Origin: Paramarasmius palmivorus | Lineage: Eukaryota > Basidiomycota > Agaricomycetes > Agaricales > Marasmiaceae | Length of the DNA stretch: 64,000 nt | Assembly (NCBI GenBank): GCA_037176845.1 | Contig: JAYKXP010000006.1 | Coordinates: 434,001 to 498,000 of the forward strand | Direction: 5' to 3' | Shown here: positions 1 to 12,164 of the stretch, piece after piece | How positions within the stretch are numbered: position 1 is the stretch's first letter | Layout of the letters: the number at the start of each line of letters is the position of its first letter | Translations under genes and position numbers: made by a program | Notes under the pieces: model-generated | The model's input: the letters and a program-made list of their open reading frames with translations, nothing else | Database searches by the model: none | What the model was told of the DNA's origin: nothing

Positions 1-745
1 TTCCTTGCGCTTCGCGTTCATATCTTGTTCTAATCAGCGTGCGTTGATCTACTAGCAGATTGATATCATAACCATTTGCGTACTTTTTTATATTTCCTTG
101 CTTTCTTACTGTAGCTGTGCTCTACTGCTTGCCTTACAATTATTCTTGATATCGTGTACTTATGTATTCAATGGAAAGGGGGAATGGCATTGGGGATTTG
201 TGTTGTAAGCTACTCGCGACCGCAGAGACCTGAGGCCTGAACACCGGCAACACTGCACAGTGAATATTGTTGAATATATTGATGGCATTCGTTGTCTATT
301 GTACTTAGGGGCAGAAAAATGCAAAGACTGTAAGTGTTGTCCTGGTTTGCGAAAACATAAGATAACATATTGATAGCGATAGCAGAGACAGATATGCGAG
401 AGGTCGCTGATATATCATATCAGCAGACCAGTACGATGCGTGAATCAGAGCGTGGTACACCCGAATGATGATGAGGGAAGCGAAGAACGAAGTCTGAAAG
501 GGAGCGGTAAGAGTACACAGGACATACATAGAGATGGTACAGCAGGATGATGCCCTTGAAAAGACTTTTCACCTGGACGACAGCATTGGATGAAGGAGAG
601 ATGAAAGCCAAGTGATGAGGGGTTAAATGCGACATGCAACGTGTGATGTGATAATGGGAGGACCTCAGCTGGTCGATGAAAAGGATAAATAATAGTGTAA
701 ATGAGAAAGAAAATGAGGAAAGGAACAGGACTTTCTTGGCGACGC
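1..745. other. Left-edge stretch without a supported gene
   Basis: This lies downstream of the MPS1 stop codon. It is moderately AT-rich with short T-runs and no open frame that looks conserved. The frames on the plus strand from about 676 are antisense to MPS1 exons. It probably holds the MPS1 3' untranslated region and perhaps the tail of a gene outside the window. Confidence 0.5.
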
Positions 746-3700
746 TTATTCTTGAGCACTCGTGTGGGGTCCGCATATGGATTTCAGCTCGTTCACGAGG
801 CGCTGCAAACACGAGTTCAGTAACAAGCAGGCTTGGACTAGGGACAGGTACGAACCAGCGCTTCCATTTCCAAATGCACCGGGTCTTCCGATACCCTGCC
901 CGTTCCACCAAGCTTGATGCCATAGATGAGCAGCTGCTTCATATAATGAGAGTCGATGATTGTTTCGCCCTCCTCCAAGAGATCCCATTTGGATGCTATC
1001 ACCGGGTTAGCTGTCATCACGATGGTCAAGCAGTCGATCACTTACGAGGCGGAGATGCGGACTTCTCCTCCATGCATAGCCAATCTTGTTTCAACAATTC
1101 AGGTATCGTCATCCTCTCTTTTGGGTTCCGCAACAAACAGCTCTGCATATCTCTGATCACATCTCTTCGGACCCTTTGCTTCTTCTCATACATCTTTGTG
1201 GGTCTTGCAGATGGTGAAGCATCCTTGGAGACGGGTTTCACTGGAACGGCGTATTCGGGATACTCGATGGTGAAAGAGGTGTCCGGGATAGCTTTCATCT
1301 TTTGATATGGCGTCAAATGATGAAAGGGTGGGTAGCTGTAGACCATTTGATAGAGAATGCAGCCCAAGGACCAAACATCACTCTGACGCCCGACTTTCAA
1401 TCTTGCCATACCATCTGGAAGTTCGATCGCCTCGGGAGACATGTAGTTCAATGTGCCAACCTGTAACAGTAATTGAATATACCGGTTCAGGTGGAATGAA
1501 TCCATACATACCTGGTGATCTCGGTACATGTTCGTAGTGTCATTGGCAATGGCATTTGCAATACCGAAATCAATCAGCTTCAGTTGACCTTTTACCATCA
1601 CAAAGTTTGCAGGCTTTAGGTCCGAGTGAACAATCTTCTCGTCATGTATCACTTGGACTGCTTGCAACATCTAAGGGCGGTGTCAACAAGGGATACGAAC
1701 AGACGAGCATACTTTACACACCTGTTGCCAATAGTAGGCCACCCATAACATGTCCAAAGGCTCTGAAATTCTTTCCTGAAGCAACCTCGCCAGATCAATC
1801 TCTCCGCATTCCATGACTAGGAACAAATGCCCTTTTGAGTTGCCCGAGCCAGGTTTGACCTCACTATCGAGTAGACGAATGATCCTGCTATTCCCCGCCA
1901 GACGATTAAGGAGTGCAATCTCATTCATGTACCCTTGCAAGGCGTCACCATCGGTGTTCTCCAAGTTGACGCGTTTGATGGCGAATATGTTGTTGTCCCC
2001 ATCCATGACACGATACACTCGTGAAGAGCCACCCTTTCCAACCATGTCTAGGCGTGCGTACAGCTTTCGGTTCACCTATGGGAATGTTAGGAGAAACTAC
2101 CAAAAAACGCGAACAGAAAACATACCGCAATATGTCCACCTCGATTCTGCGAACTCGACGAACTCGACTTTGACGGTGGCGGTAGTGAGACTTGAGGTAT
2201 TGAAGGTGCTTGTTGTGGAGGTGGAGATGGGTGGTGTGAAGCTGCAGCAGCAGCTATCGACCTCTGTTGCTGGCGCGACAGGCGCTCCCTTTCTCTGTCT
2301 CTTTCCCTCTCTCGTTTGACTTCTCTTTCAGGAACCGCTGGCACCTCTTCGCCATTCTTATTATCACCAGGTGCCCACGTTTTTCCAACAGGATTCGAGG
2401 ATGTCCCAGACTTTAATGACCCACTGGTAGTCGGTGGTTCAGGTGCCGTGGGACTCCGGCGGTGTTTGGCCGAAACTGCAATGGAACCTGCACTCGACGT
2501 GCGTACCATCTTGGCGGAAGGTGACAGGTAAGCAGGAACGGCTCCATCGACGACTGTGGGTGAACCTGCTGTCGCGGTTGGGTAGGCGCCGCTTCGAAGA
2601 GTGTCCGAGTCACGACGCTTGTGACCGTACGCTGGCCGAGAGGATTGTTGACGCGGAGGTGCATTGTGCGTTGGTGACGGAGATTGGCGCGCTTGTTGAT
2701 ATTCAGATTGGGCAAAGTCTGTGATGACTGTGTTAGGTTTGGTTGGGTATGACAAATTGAGACTGGTACCATCTCGTTCTGGTAGGAGCACATGTTAGAG
2801 AACGTGGGTGTGAATAAGAAAGGCACGCACTAGGAAAAGCTGCTGGCTCCGCTTCCTCCAAAGATTTTCTTGTGGGGACAACTGGTACTTCACGACGAAG
2901 ACCAAGGCTAGTGCCAGGCCTCATGGACTGAGGTTGGCGTTGCGAGGTTTGCGTCGCGGGTGCCGCATGTTCTTCTGTGTTTCCTGTGACCAAAAAAATA
3001 AGCGAGGGAACCCGGTATGACGAAAATCGGACCCACGTAACGACGGGTCGCTCATGCTTGCCGACCTACGCGGTCTGGTGTTGCCAGAAGTATTTAGAGA
3101 CACAGTTCCTGCTGTGTGTTGTGTAGGTCGACTCGATGCCTGACTTGTGGCAGGGGAAGGATCCTCTTCTGCGTAAAAATTAGCCTGCTTCGGCGAATCT
3201 GTCGTGCGAAGACGAACCGTTATCAGTGTCGTGTTTTCCCAGGTCAACGTAGCTACTAGGCCGACTAATTGAACCGTAACCACTATCACGATGTGCTCGA
3301 TCCTCAGCGTCACTTTCGGCATATGTGCCAAGTTCTGATATTCTGTCGACAGTCGTATATTTGGACCCAGTTGCTTTGAGGAGTCGTGAGCTACTACGAG
3401 CTGCGGATGCTGATGAATTGACTGGGACGTGTGCCAACGGTCGAGAAGACCCATTGGGCGGATACGATCCATGAGTGGACCTTGCTGGAGGAACGACACG
3501 GGCGCCAGGTACCAGGCTCGATGATGTACCGTGACTAGATACACTGGAACCTGTGTGACGAGAACCATAAAGCTCCGCGACACTCGGAATGTCATCTGAA
3601 CCCCGCAAATTCTCTTTCTCCTCCGGATGCGAATACGAAGGAAACTGGTAATCCGGGGCGGATGACATGAGTTTCTGACGCAATTCTTCTGCATTGCGTT

Positions 3701-4349
3701 TCTGTTGGGCTGCATGCTGAGGGTCCGCGGCTGCACGTCGCGCTCCTACACGAGTGGGCAGTGCCGATGAGATAGAGGTGGAGGTGGTTGGTGCGTTTGT
3801 TAGACTTGGACCTGAGGCCACCCGTTGAAAGGACCTAGCAACGCGGTCACGTTCAGATGTGGCTGTAGCCGGCCCATTCATGACAGAGTACGCGCTCTCT
3901 GATCGAGACAGAGAAGCTCGTCGAACACCAGGAGAGGTATTCTGTGTTTCGCTGGGTGGTTGAAGATGTTGGTGAGTGGTCGCTTTCGATGATATTGTTT
4001 CAGCCTTTCCCTGATCCAAGGCGTCAGTTGGGGTTGATGTCGATGATGAACCTCTGGGGAAACGAACGATATTGCCGCTTGCTGCTGATTCGGTTGGTGA
4101 CTGGTTCGAGTTCCCAAGCAGTTCCAAATCGAGTTTCAAAGGATCCAAAATGTCTTCTGATGCAAGACTCGGACCTGAACCTCTTGCTAGCCGTACTATA
4201 TTTCCTTTGCCATCGTCTGAATATGTGAAAGATAGCTCTTCGATATGTGAATCGTCGTCGTCGTCATCTGGTGAAGTACCGCGAGATTTTGGAGAGGAAG
4301 GGGGAGGGGGAGACGAGGAGGGAGGAGGTGTCGAAGTCGGTGAGGCCAT
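746..4349 (-). CDS. MPS1: Mps1/TTK-type dual-specificity protein kinase
   Basis: The product is a spindle-assembly-checkpoint kinase that acts at kinetochores. A long Ser/Pro-rich N-terminal region, with an Asp-run encoded near 4260, precedes a C-terminal kinase domain. The domain shows the glycine loop GKGGSSRVYRV, the AIKRVN lysine, the catalytic loop HSDLKPANFV (HSD as in Mps1/TTK), IDFGIAN, and YMSPEAI with SDVWSLGCILYQM. The start is the ATG at 4349; an in-frame TTG lies just upstream. Introns that keep the kinase frame open lie at 2076-2125, 1671-1721 and 1461-1511. Two further introns, 996-1045 (branch CTAAC) and 803-851 (acceptor TTTGCAG), extend the C terminus to the TAA at 746; without them it would stop at 1038. 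Borders in the N-terminal half were not all fixed. The family call is secure; the last two exons are inferred from splice motifs. It is divergent from RPAP1. Confidence 0.88.
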
Positions 4350-4527
4350 GGAGGGAAAAGAGAAAGAAATCAAAGAACGAAATGAAATTGCCGCTGCTCA
4401 GGCTACCAAACGCCTCGTGGTCGTAACAATAGTTCAACTGTCACGCGTTTGTGACTTCCCTCTGATCACGTGGACGAGACTGCTCCTGCTCACGTCATCC
4501 TCCACAACGCGCTTGCCTCGTCCCCTC
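4350..4527. promoter_or_regulatory. Divergent promoter between MPS1 and RPAP1
   Basis: Only 178 bp separate the two start codons (4349 minus, 4528 plus), so both genes must take their core promoters from this stretch or from each other's 5' ends. No clear TATA box is visible. The region includes a TGATCACGTGG sequence near 4462 that contains an E-box-like CACGTG. Confidence 0.5.
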
Positions 4528-7500
4528 ATGCAGCTCCCAGATTCTACAGATCTCCTGGGTTCTGTTATAGAAAGAAAGCCTTCAAATTTAACACCAAAAC
4601 CCCCCGCATTTTCACCAACAGCAAAGGCAGGATTTCCTTCAGTCCAACATCGATCCAAAGGCAAAAGCGCGTTTGCAAGGAATATAGAAAACCAGAAAAA
4701 GACCCCTGCCAAAGATGTGTCTGTACCACAAGTAATTCCTCACAGCAAAAATACTGGTGATTGGCGCGACCAGATCAGTCGGGAGAATGAGGAAAGGGTC
4801 AGAAACATGACCGACGAGGAGAGGGAAAGGGAAAGACAGGAAATCTTGGAGAGGTTTGGATCAGATGTCGGGGATATTTTGAGAAGAGCCAGAGAAGCTA
4901 GAGAACGAAAAGAAAAGGCAGGAATTAATATGGAGCCCAGTAAGTGCCGAAACCACACTTATTCTACATGTAAATTGACTTGATTTAAAAAGTCCCAGTT
5001 ACGACTGAAATACCCCCTACATCTCCATCTCGAAGCGGTAGGTGTGTTTGAATATTCCTATTACTCGCTGTGACCCTTGATATCAGGCTCTCCACCGCCG
5101 TCTGCCTTGTCCGCCAGCAGCACACGTCCAAATAGCCCCTCGCGAGGTTCTCGTAAATTGCGATTTGCTCAGATTGTCCCGGAAGATGTTCATGTATACG
5201 AGTCGGCACCCCCGTCTCCTCGAAAGAGATCCCTTCTTGCTCTGCCACCACCGTCAGCCAGTGACTCAGACGCTGTGTCGCTTGGTACACTCAAGAATGT
5301 CATTCTCTTAAATGATACCAACATGACATCTCCATCAGATGAAGCCAAGGCCTCTGATCAAACGAATCTCGATGTTCGTATGAAATCACCTCCGAGAGAC
5401 GAAGAGCTTCCAAATCCCATTTCGAGCTTCCCCAACAATCCCAATGAAATTGGAGCTTTTGATCAGACAAATCTCGACATCCGTATGAACTCTCCTTCGA
5501 AAAACGAAGAGAGTTCAAATCCATTCACTTCCTCTACACAACCCACGTCCAATGAAACGCCAGAACCAGACGAGGGAACCCCAGAGTATATTCGCAGGCG
5601 TTACTTCCCATCAGCACCAGCTGATAATCCTGACATTGCCTGGATGGTTCCACCTTCGCTGGACGGCTCAGAATCTGGTGTTGATCAGCTGAGGTTCGAC
5701 CTGAACGGTCATCCTATTTCATCAGCCAAGTCTCTGTCCCTTCCTACGCATTTGGGCCTACATCATCATGCCGAAGGCAAACACGCTGGGTATACCCTTG
5801 ATGACATCTTCCTCCTGAGCAGATCAAAGGTCCCAGCTCAACGGGCTGCAATGCTTGGTGTCCTAAAAGGGATCATAGCGTGGTGGCGAGAAAACAAAGG
5901 TGACGAGACAGACGATACTACTTCCACGATCGAACAACTGCAAAATGCGTCACCCTCATTACTCAAACGGGTACTCTTCGCAGGCCTCGAAGCCTTGCCA
6001 GAACGAGGAGTTGTTGGGGTCAGAGCAGTCGAGATAGTCTGGGAATGTATAGTGGGTTGGGATCCCGTTCCCGGTGGCACTGACGAGGACCAGTACTACG
6101 AATGGGGTGGCATCGAGCTTGGATCATCAGAGCTGATAGATGGTCTTCCTCTCGCTGATGTTCTACCGCAGTTGGTCTCTATCTTGACTGCACCACCGGA
6201 TGGTACTGCATCCACAGATACTACACCTGGTACACCCGTTCAACACCTCGTTCTCTCCATACTTCACCGAATAGCATATCATTCCAACAAAGCCGCTGAT
6301 CAGATCGCCTCGACCAGTAAACTCGCCTACACGATAATCCGCACCTTCATCGTCGTACCTACCTCCAGCTCCAGCTCCACTTTACTATCGCCCGACCCAC
6401 GTGCATTGCGCTTTCTCACAACCCTTTCGCAGTCTTCGAGGGCAAATGCAAAGTCGTTGACTGAACCAGCCGACATGTTCCTTCGCCTGCTCGTCACATT
6501 CAAATCGACTGCTCCGACGACTATCCCTACCCAAACACTACTTGCCGTGATAGAAATCATGCATTTCTACACGAGTTTGGCACGTTATGGCATGTATGCC
6601 CACATTGCCACTGACGCACGAGAAGTATGGTGGAAGATAGGCGAGTGGATCAAGGAGGTGGCGTCATCGGCGCCTTCCGCTCAGCATCTTAAAGTGATAA
6701 GTGCTTGGGCTGGCTTATTGGAGGCGTGGATGGTCTGTGCAACGGATCCGCATCGGACGACGCCGAGCCATGATTTACTTTGGAGTCAAGTGGCTGGCTG
6801 GGAGTGGGGCAAGGATCTTTTAGAGCTTGTCGAGGCTCTCTTAAGCCTTGACCTCCCCGATGTATCGACCCATCTGTGGCGTGTGAGAGCAGCAGTGTGT
6901 CGTGCCTTGGCGGCATGGTTGGAAGGTTCTCAAGTAAATGGGATCAAGGGAGGTGAAGAAGAGAGATTTGCTTGCATAGCACTCCTTTCGAAGGTTTTCA
7001 GTCAAGGAAAGGTGTATAGCGAGCGAAATGAAGGAATAGTCGAGGAGATGAAGTCGCAGTTGGCGGGGCTTATACTATCAGCAGATCCGACAACGCTAGC
7101 GAAACTCGGACACGACTCGTACGAGTTGATGTCAATCATTCGTGTTTGGCTGGCCTGCTGTCCCCCTAGCTCGCAAGAACCAATGTCTTCACCACCCTTT
7201 GAACTACCATTTGCTCAGATTTCGGAACTCTGTGCTGGCATTGTCCGCAATGACGGATGGAGAGCTAATCCGTCGACGGATATCCTTAGACACTCTCCAT
7301 TGTTGCGCCTCTTCCGACGACCCATTACGTCACTGTTGGCAACGTACCTCCGCTTTTCGCGACAACTGCCAGGAGTTTCGGAGGATATATGGCTAGCACA
7401 GGCGTTTGCGGTGATGCTGACGTTACTGCCAGGAGATGAGGACCATGGGCTACGGATTGTTGATGACGTCCTATGTGTGATCACGGAGGACTGGGCGAAA

Positions 7501-8724
7501 GCTAGGTCATTAGATGTGCCCCAAGTTATTTGGCAAAAGGGAGGTTGGGATGCCATCCGACCTTTCCTGTTATTTGAGGTCAACCCTGACAATACTGTGT
7601 TCCCGAGTCCTTTGTCATTCTCTCCACGGTCCATATCGTCAGCGACTACGCAAAGACTTCCTCTTTTGCAGACAGCCCCTCGAACAGAGTGGGCGCCATC
7701 TGGTCTACCTCTTAGAAAAGATTGGATTCTTTCGCCATTGGACCATGTACTGCACTCTGGGAATGCCTCGTCGTTATTCTCACAACAGGGGTTATTTCCT
7801 TCTTCTTTCGAGGCATCAGAGACAGAGATCGTCCGGGCAGCGCTATTGCTTGCCCAAATTAGTCGTGAAGTCATCCGCAGATTTGCGAATGCCTTGGCTG
7901 GTGCTGCATTATCACGGGAAGAAGCTGTCCTTGGTTGTATGAAAGTGTTCATGCTTGAACATGAACAGGATCAGAACCAGAATACGCAGGAAGTGTTCCG
8001 AGACAGTATCGTCGGGCGGTACATGGATGAACTGATTGCGCCGTATACCTTGGGCGCAGATTCGAACCGGTACGGAAAGCCTGAAAGTTCTGGCCCAAAC
8101 CTTGAACAAGTCGCCATTGGATTCTTGGGCTCCTCGACACCGTTCTATCAGTACTATACCGATTTCGTCGCGCTCTACGATTCTATATCTTTCTCGCATC
8201 CCACGTTTGCTCGGCTACTACTTCCTCCGACCTCTATGCGGTATCCGATCGATTACCGAAAACACCTGTGGGATGACTTTAGTCATATCGTGCGTACGAT
8301 CCGCACGCCTATGGACCAAGTCATATCGGAGGATATTAGGGAGTACCTTTGGCCAGTAGAAACGGACCCTCAAATGGTTGGCGCGTACCTTCGTGCGTTG
8401 ATAAAACACGGCCATTTCCTTGAAGGATTTGTCCGCCTTGTTGCTATCCATCACATTGCCTGTAACATCTGGCCAGATCTATGTGACGAATCTGCAGAAG
8501 AGTCACCTATGCGGGAGGAGAGAGCAAACAAGTTGTTCAAAGCAGTTGTCGATCAGTGCGAAATGGAAGTGGTCAGGGAAGTTGTAAAATACAAGCAAAG
8601 GACCGATGGTGCGGTAGTGTTGCCTCCCAGTTGTTTTGAATCACAGTTGGAGAGATTAGAAGTTATAGAGCGATGGGGAGGTCCCCATGTTGTTCAACGA
8701 TTGGAAGGGTTATTCCGCGAGTAA
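4528..8724 (+). CDS. RPAP1: RNA polymerase II-associated protein 1 (RPAP1/Rba50)
   Basis: RPAP1/Rba50 proteins help assemble RNA polymerase II and bring it into the nucleus. The N terminus carries the SVQHRSKGKSAFAR stretch and the conserved N-domain (ISRENEERVRNMTDEERER, then ILERFG). Exon 3 opens with a Pro/Ser-rich linker holding two similar QTNLD-containing repeats, then the RPAP1 C-domain (LRFDLNGHPI, LPTHLGLHHH, GYTLDDIFLLSRS). A long helical region follows, as in HEAT-like RPAP1 proteins. Two introns are clear, 4940-4992 and 5038-5086. The three exons sum to 4095 nt, an exact 1364-residue frame. The ATG at 4528 is the first one that leads into the conserved N terminus. It ends with TAA at 8722. 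Confidence 0.92.
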
Positions 8725-9106
8725 TCATTTGAGTAGATGTTGTATTTGTATCACATATATTGTATCTGTCTTCGTAGGTCTATTGTACTTTACAAATAGT
8801 CAAATCAAGTCAGGTTTGCAGCGAATGTAACACCAACTTGAAGCCGCGTAAGTCTGCCCTTTCTCTCGTATCGAGCTGCCTGCTGTGCAGCGCAAGAAAA
8901 CCATTAAACTCGGTGATCCTCAGTCTTCCATATCGCCACTGAAGATTGCCTTATAGAAGCCCGAAAATTCTGAGAAAAGCGATCAGAGGCGAGCTGGGGA
9001 TTCTGGCCATGCGGGAGGGGAAGGTGGCGGACATGGTTCAACCAATGGCGTTAAATAGATGATTCCCACGATGGTGCGCGTCTAAGTTAAAGTACAGACA
9101 GTCACA
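8725..9106. other. Intergenic region between RPAP1 and GNAT-1
   Basis: This 382 bp gap lies between convergent genes. It begins with an AT-rich stretch (8735-8830) suited to a 3' end. I see no gene in it. Confidence 0.5.
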
Positions 9107-9703
9107 TCAGTCACGTTCCTGTCGTCGTGCAGCCCACTCTTCCTCCAATATCGACATCAATATAATGTCTACCCAACGGCCCTCGTACCAGATTGCTTTT
9201 CTATGCCGACCTTCTTCAATGAATCCTCTGCAACAAGATCAATATTCACGAACGAACCGATGCCAGCCTGGCCGAATCACTTACGATTTTTTATAAACTT
9301 GAACAGCTGCCTCGTTGGGACTGAATACGTCCAGTGCCAAACGATGCACTCCCATGGATATGAACGCATAATCGACCATAAACTTTGTTACTTCTGTCCC
9401 AAACCCTTTGCCCCAAAATTCTGGTGTCAAACCAAGTCCATATCTGGCACCACGATGTTTTCGATGAAGTAGCTCCAACAAGGTGAAGCCCACAGACACT
9501 TTCTCTTCCTTGGTCTCGATGATTGCAAAGAAAGTGGAGTCGTTGACCATTTTCTCCAGCGTTTCCCTGTATTTTGGCCCGCGCGGGACGAGATAGTCAC
9601 CTGAACTGGTGACCATTACAGAGGCATTGTTGAAGAGCTTGAGCAAGTGGTCTATATCAGAGTCCTGGAAAGCACGCAGGGTGAGTCGTTCAGTGCTATA
9701 CAT
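9107..9703 (-). CDS. GNAT N-acetyltransferase, RimJ/RimL type (array copy 1)
   Basis: This is a small acetyl-CoA-dependent N-acetyltransferase; its substrate is unknown. It begins MYSTERLTLRAFQDSDI, the usual N terminus of the RimJ/RimL-like group. The acetyl-CoA loop is in PEFWGKGFGTE, followed by YAFISMGVHRLALDVFSPNEAA and VYKK. A first frame would end right after VYKK. A GTAAGT donor there and a TTGCAG acceptor near 9230 join a short second exon that starts GFIEEGRHRKAIW and ends ILEEEWAARRQERD. The stop is TGA at 9107-9109. All four copies in the array share this intron position and the closing WxDxxxMxILxxEW pattern. The array points to local duplication; the family is secure, the biological role is not. 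Confidence 0.85.
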
Positions 9704-10210
9704 GGTGGTTTATGACTGATCGCCTGTATAGGCTCTATACGACTGCTGCGATAACTGTCAATAATCCTGACTCAACCACATCAAATTCACCGGTCACGCT
9801 CTAGCTCAGAATTTTAGTCTTCCGATGGATCATGTATACATTCCCAGCAATCAGAAACTATTGATCAACGTTGGTTGCCGCGTCAACAGGGATTCGAGGC
9901 ACGAATCAAGGGAGGCACATCTTCACCTTCACTCTTGAATGGGGTACGCAACGCCACTACTCGTTCCAAAACCCCCGCCCAGTCCACTCTAGGTCATATA
10001 CGAGAGGGTGAAACAAACGGCGGCCTTCATTACCCTCTCATCAAAAAGGGTATAATACGGCGCCGTGTTTTGATTTCATGTGCACACTTTAGTCTTCTAC
10101 TTCTTGCATGCGGCATTGCACTAAATCAGGGCGTTTCTATGATCCGTTTTCAGTGCACGACTATCGTATAAAAACCAAGGGAACTCTTTGACCACAACTC
10201 ACGTACCGCA
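9704..10210. other. Divergent intergenic region, GNAT-1 / GH16
   Basis: This 507 bp stretch separates the divergent GNAT-1 and GH16 start codons. A weak TATA-like, partly symmetric sequence lies at 9725-9740 on the GNAT side. A clear TATA box lies on the GH16 side (separate entry). I see no coding sequence. Confidence 0.5.
10167..10174 (+). promoter_or_regulatory. TATA box of the GH16 gene
   Basis: TATAAAAA sits 37-44 nt upstream of the ATG at 10211. That short distance implies a very short 5' leader, common for highly expressed secreted fungal proteins. The call rests on motif and spacing only. Confidence 0.6.
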
Positions 10211-11522
10211 ATGCGTTCTCTGCATCTCTCTGCCGTGACACTTGCGCTCTCTTCCGCTGCAATAGCTCAGAACTGCCAATGTGGTTACAGAGACTCTAGT
10301 GGAAACATATGGGTGCGTTCTGTGTCTCTACATGCCGACGTCCACGTCTTACTGTGTGACATGTTCTCTTGTCTAGCGCGAGGCCATAATTTCTACGTTT
10401 ACACAAGATGAAGGAGCTCTGGCTGCCGTCAATGCAAACTGGATAATCTCAACGGACAATCAACCCCAGCCTTCCCCGGCTACTGCCAGTATTCAATACG
10501 TCACTGCCAATGTGATGCAGTATAACGACGCGTTGGGATTGAAAGCATCTGCGGTTCGTGTCTCGCATCTTTCGTTTGCAAGGTCCTGGATACTGATTGA
10601 TCTTTACTACAGTATGACAACAGCGGATCGGTTAAATCCGCTGAAATCTTTACCAAGGTAACACTCAGCGGCAGTTCATGCACTGAATAGTGTTTCATGA
10701 AAGTCCATAGAGGAAGGATATTCTCTACGGATCATTCCGCATGCAAGCTCAAGTTCCCTCTGTCCCTGGGGTTGTCTTCGGTGCGGAACTTGCAGAGTTT
10801 TGTCCAATATATCAAACAGAACTGACCGTTACCCATTTACAGGTTTCTTCACGTACATCAATGATAGCCAAGAGCAAGACATTGAATTCCTCTCCTCCGA
10901 TGCGGATTATTACCAACGTGTCTCCTACACAAACCAACCCGGACGTTTTCCCAACGGAGAGGTCGACCCCGACGCGCACAAGGTGATGCATCCCCGTTCG
11001 TTTCACGACGACCGTTACTCATCGATATATCATACAAGGATGTCGTTATTTCTGGAGCTGACTTCACGTATAGTATTACTTGCTGATCCTAAACAGCTGA
11101 TGCTGACATGGTACTAGAACTTTCGGTACTCACCGCATCGACTGGCTTCCTTCGAGGACCACTTACTCGTACGCGGGTTCTGGATTGACGGTGAGCCGTT
11201 TATGAATCCCATCTGCGACCGCCTTCGCTGAAGACAAGTTCTAGTCCTCCACGACTATATCTAAGAATGTACCTACTACACCCTCAGAGTTCATTCTGAA
11301 TGTATGGAGCAATGGAGATCCGTGAGTACCTTCAAACATGCCGAGTTCATGCCTGCATTGACATGTCATTCATGCAGCGGTTTCTCCAAGGGACCCCCAC
11401 AAGCAGACGCTATTGCCACTGTCCAATGGGTTCACCTCTACTTTAACTCGACGTCACTCTCAGAATCTGCGTTCAACTCTGCTTGTGTAGCTGCAGGCCG
11501 TCCTGCAGCTTGTGTTGTCTGA
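10211..11522 (+). CDS. Secreted GH16-like concanavalin-fold protein
   Basis: The N terminus MRSLHLSAVTLALSSAAIAQ is a convincing signal peptide. The mature protein begins NCQCGYRDSSGNIW. The motif EQDIEFL has the form ExDxE, the GH16 catalytic signature of the kind without a beta-bulge (lichenase/XTH/Crh-like rather than laminarinase). YGSFRMQAQVP upstream and HRIDWLPS downstream also fit GH16. The frame is assembled over about eight short introns: donors after IW, LKAS, IFTK, VFG and DAHK, then further ones near 11069, 11191 and 11321. It ends ACVV with TGA at 11520-11522, 28 bp from the stop of convergent GNAT-2. It probably acts on cell-wall or plant beta-glucans outside the cell; the exact substrate cannot be read from sequence. 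It interrupts the GNAT array. Confidence 0.85.
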
Positions 11523-11550
11523 GGGACAATATATTTCGTACTAAACACGA

Positions 11551-12164
11551 TCATGGTTGACTGGTATCAGTATCGGATTGTTTTCGCGCTCTCCATTCCT
11601 CGTCCAGAATGCCCATAAAGATATTATCCTGCCAACACCCATGATCCCATATCGCTTTCCTTTTTCTTCCCTCCTCGGTGAACCCACTGGAACGTTTCAT
11701 ATTATCGCATTAATACGAAATCATGGAAGGAATGAAACATACAGTTTCTTATACACCGCAATCGCTGCTTCATTCCCTCCAAAGACGTTCAATGACACGC
11801 GATGCACATTCAAAGAGACGAACGCGTATTCCACAATGAACTTGGTGATTTCCGTGCCATATCCCTTGTTCCAAAACTCGGGCAGCAACCCAATTCCGTA
11901 TGCGGCGTCTCTGTGTACGAATGGCCCGACGTGTAATGATGCAAATCCAATGAAGGTGTTTGTGTCTTTGATTTCGACGACTGCAATGAAGGTAAACTCG
12001 TTGATCATCTTCTCCACTCTGTCCTCCTTAAACTTTGGGGGACGAGGCACGATAGGTTCGTTTGTGAGCATTTGCTGTACGGCTGCGATGTTCCACAGAC
12101 TGCGAAGGGGCTCAAAGTCAGAGGTTTGTGCAGGGCGCAAGATGAGCCTGTCGGTGGTGAACAT
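11551..12164 (-). CDS. GNAT N-acetyltransferase, RimJ/RimL type (array copy 2)
   Basis: This is a paralogue of the three other copies. It begins MFTTDRLILRPAQTSDF and carries the acetyl-CoA loop LPEFWNKGYGTE, where Gly is replaced by Asn after Trp compared with WGKG in the others. YAFVSLNVHRVSLNVFGGNEAA and VYKK follow. The intron falls at the same place as in copy 1: donor GTATGT after VYKK, acceptor TTCCAG near 11688. Exon 2 reads GFTEEGRKRKAIW and runs to ILDEEWRARKQ plus a short tail, with the stop at 11551-11553. A TATA-like TTTAAATA lies about 45 nt upstream of the ATG. Substrate unknown. Confidence 0.85.

Noticed and set aside
676..1305. 209-codon plus-strand open frame
   Set aside because: It is antisense to the MPS1 C-terminal exons and shows no protein family features.
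4072..4527. Upstream extension of the RPAP1 frame
   Set aside because: This part overlaps MPS1 N-terminal coding sequence on the other strand and the divergent promoter. The conserved N terminus starts at 4528.
7215..7952. 245-codon minus-strand frame
   Set aside because: It is antisense to the middle of RPAP1 with no family features.
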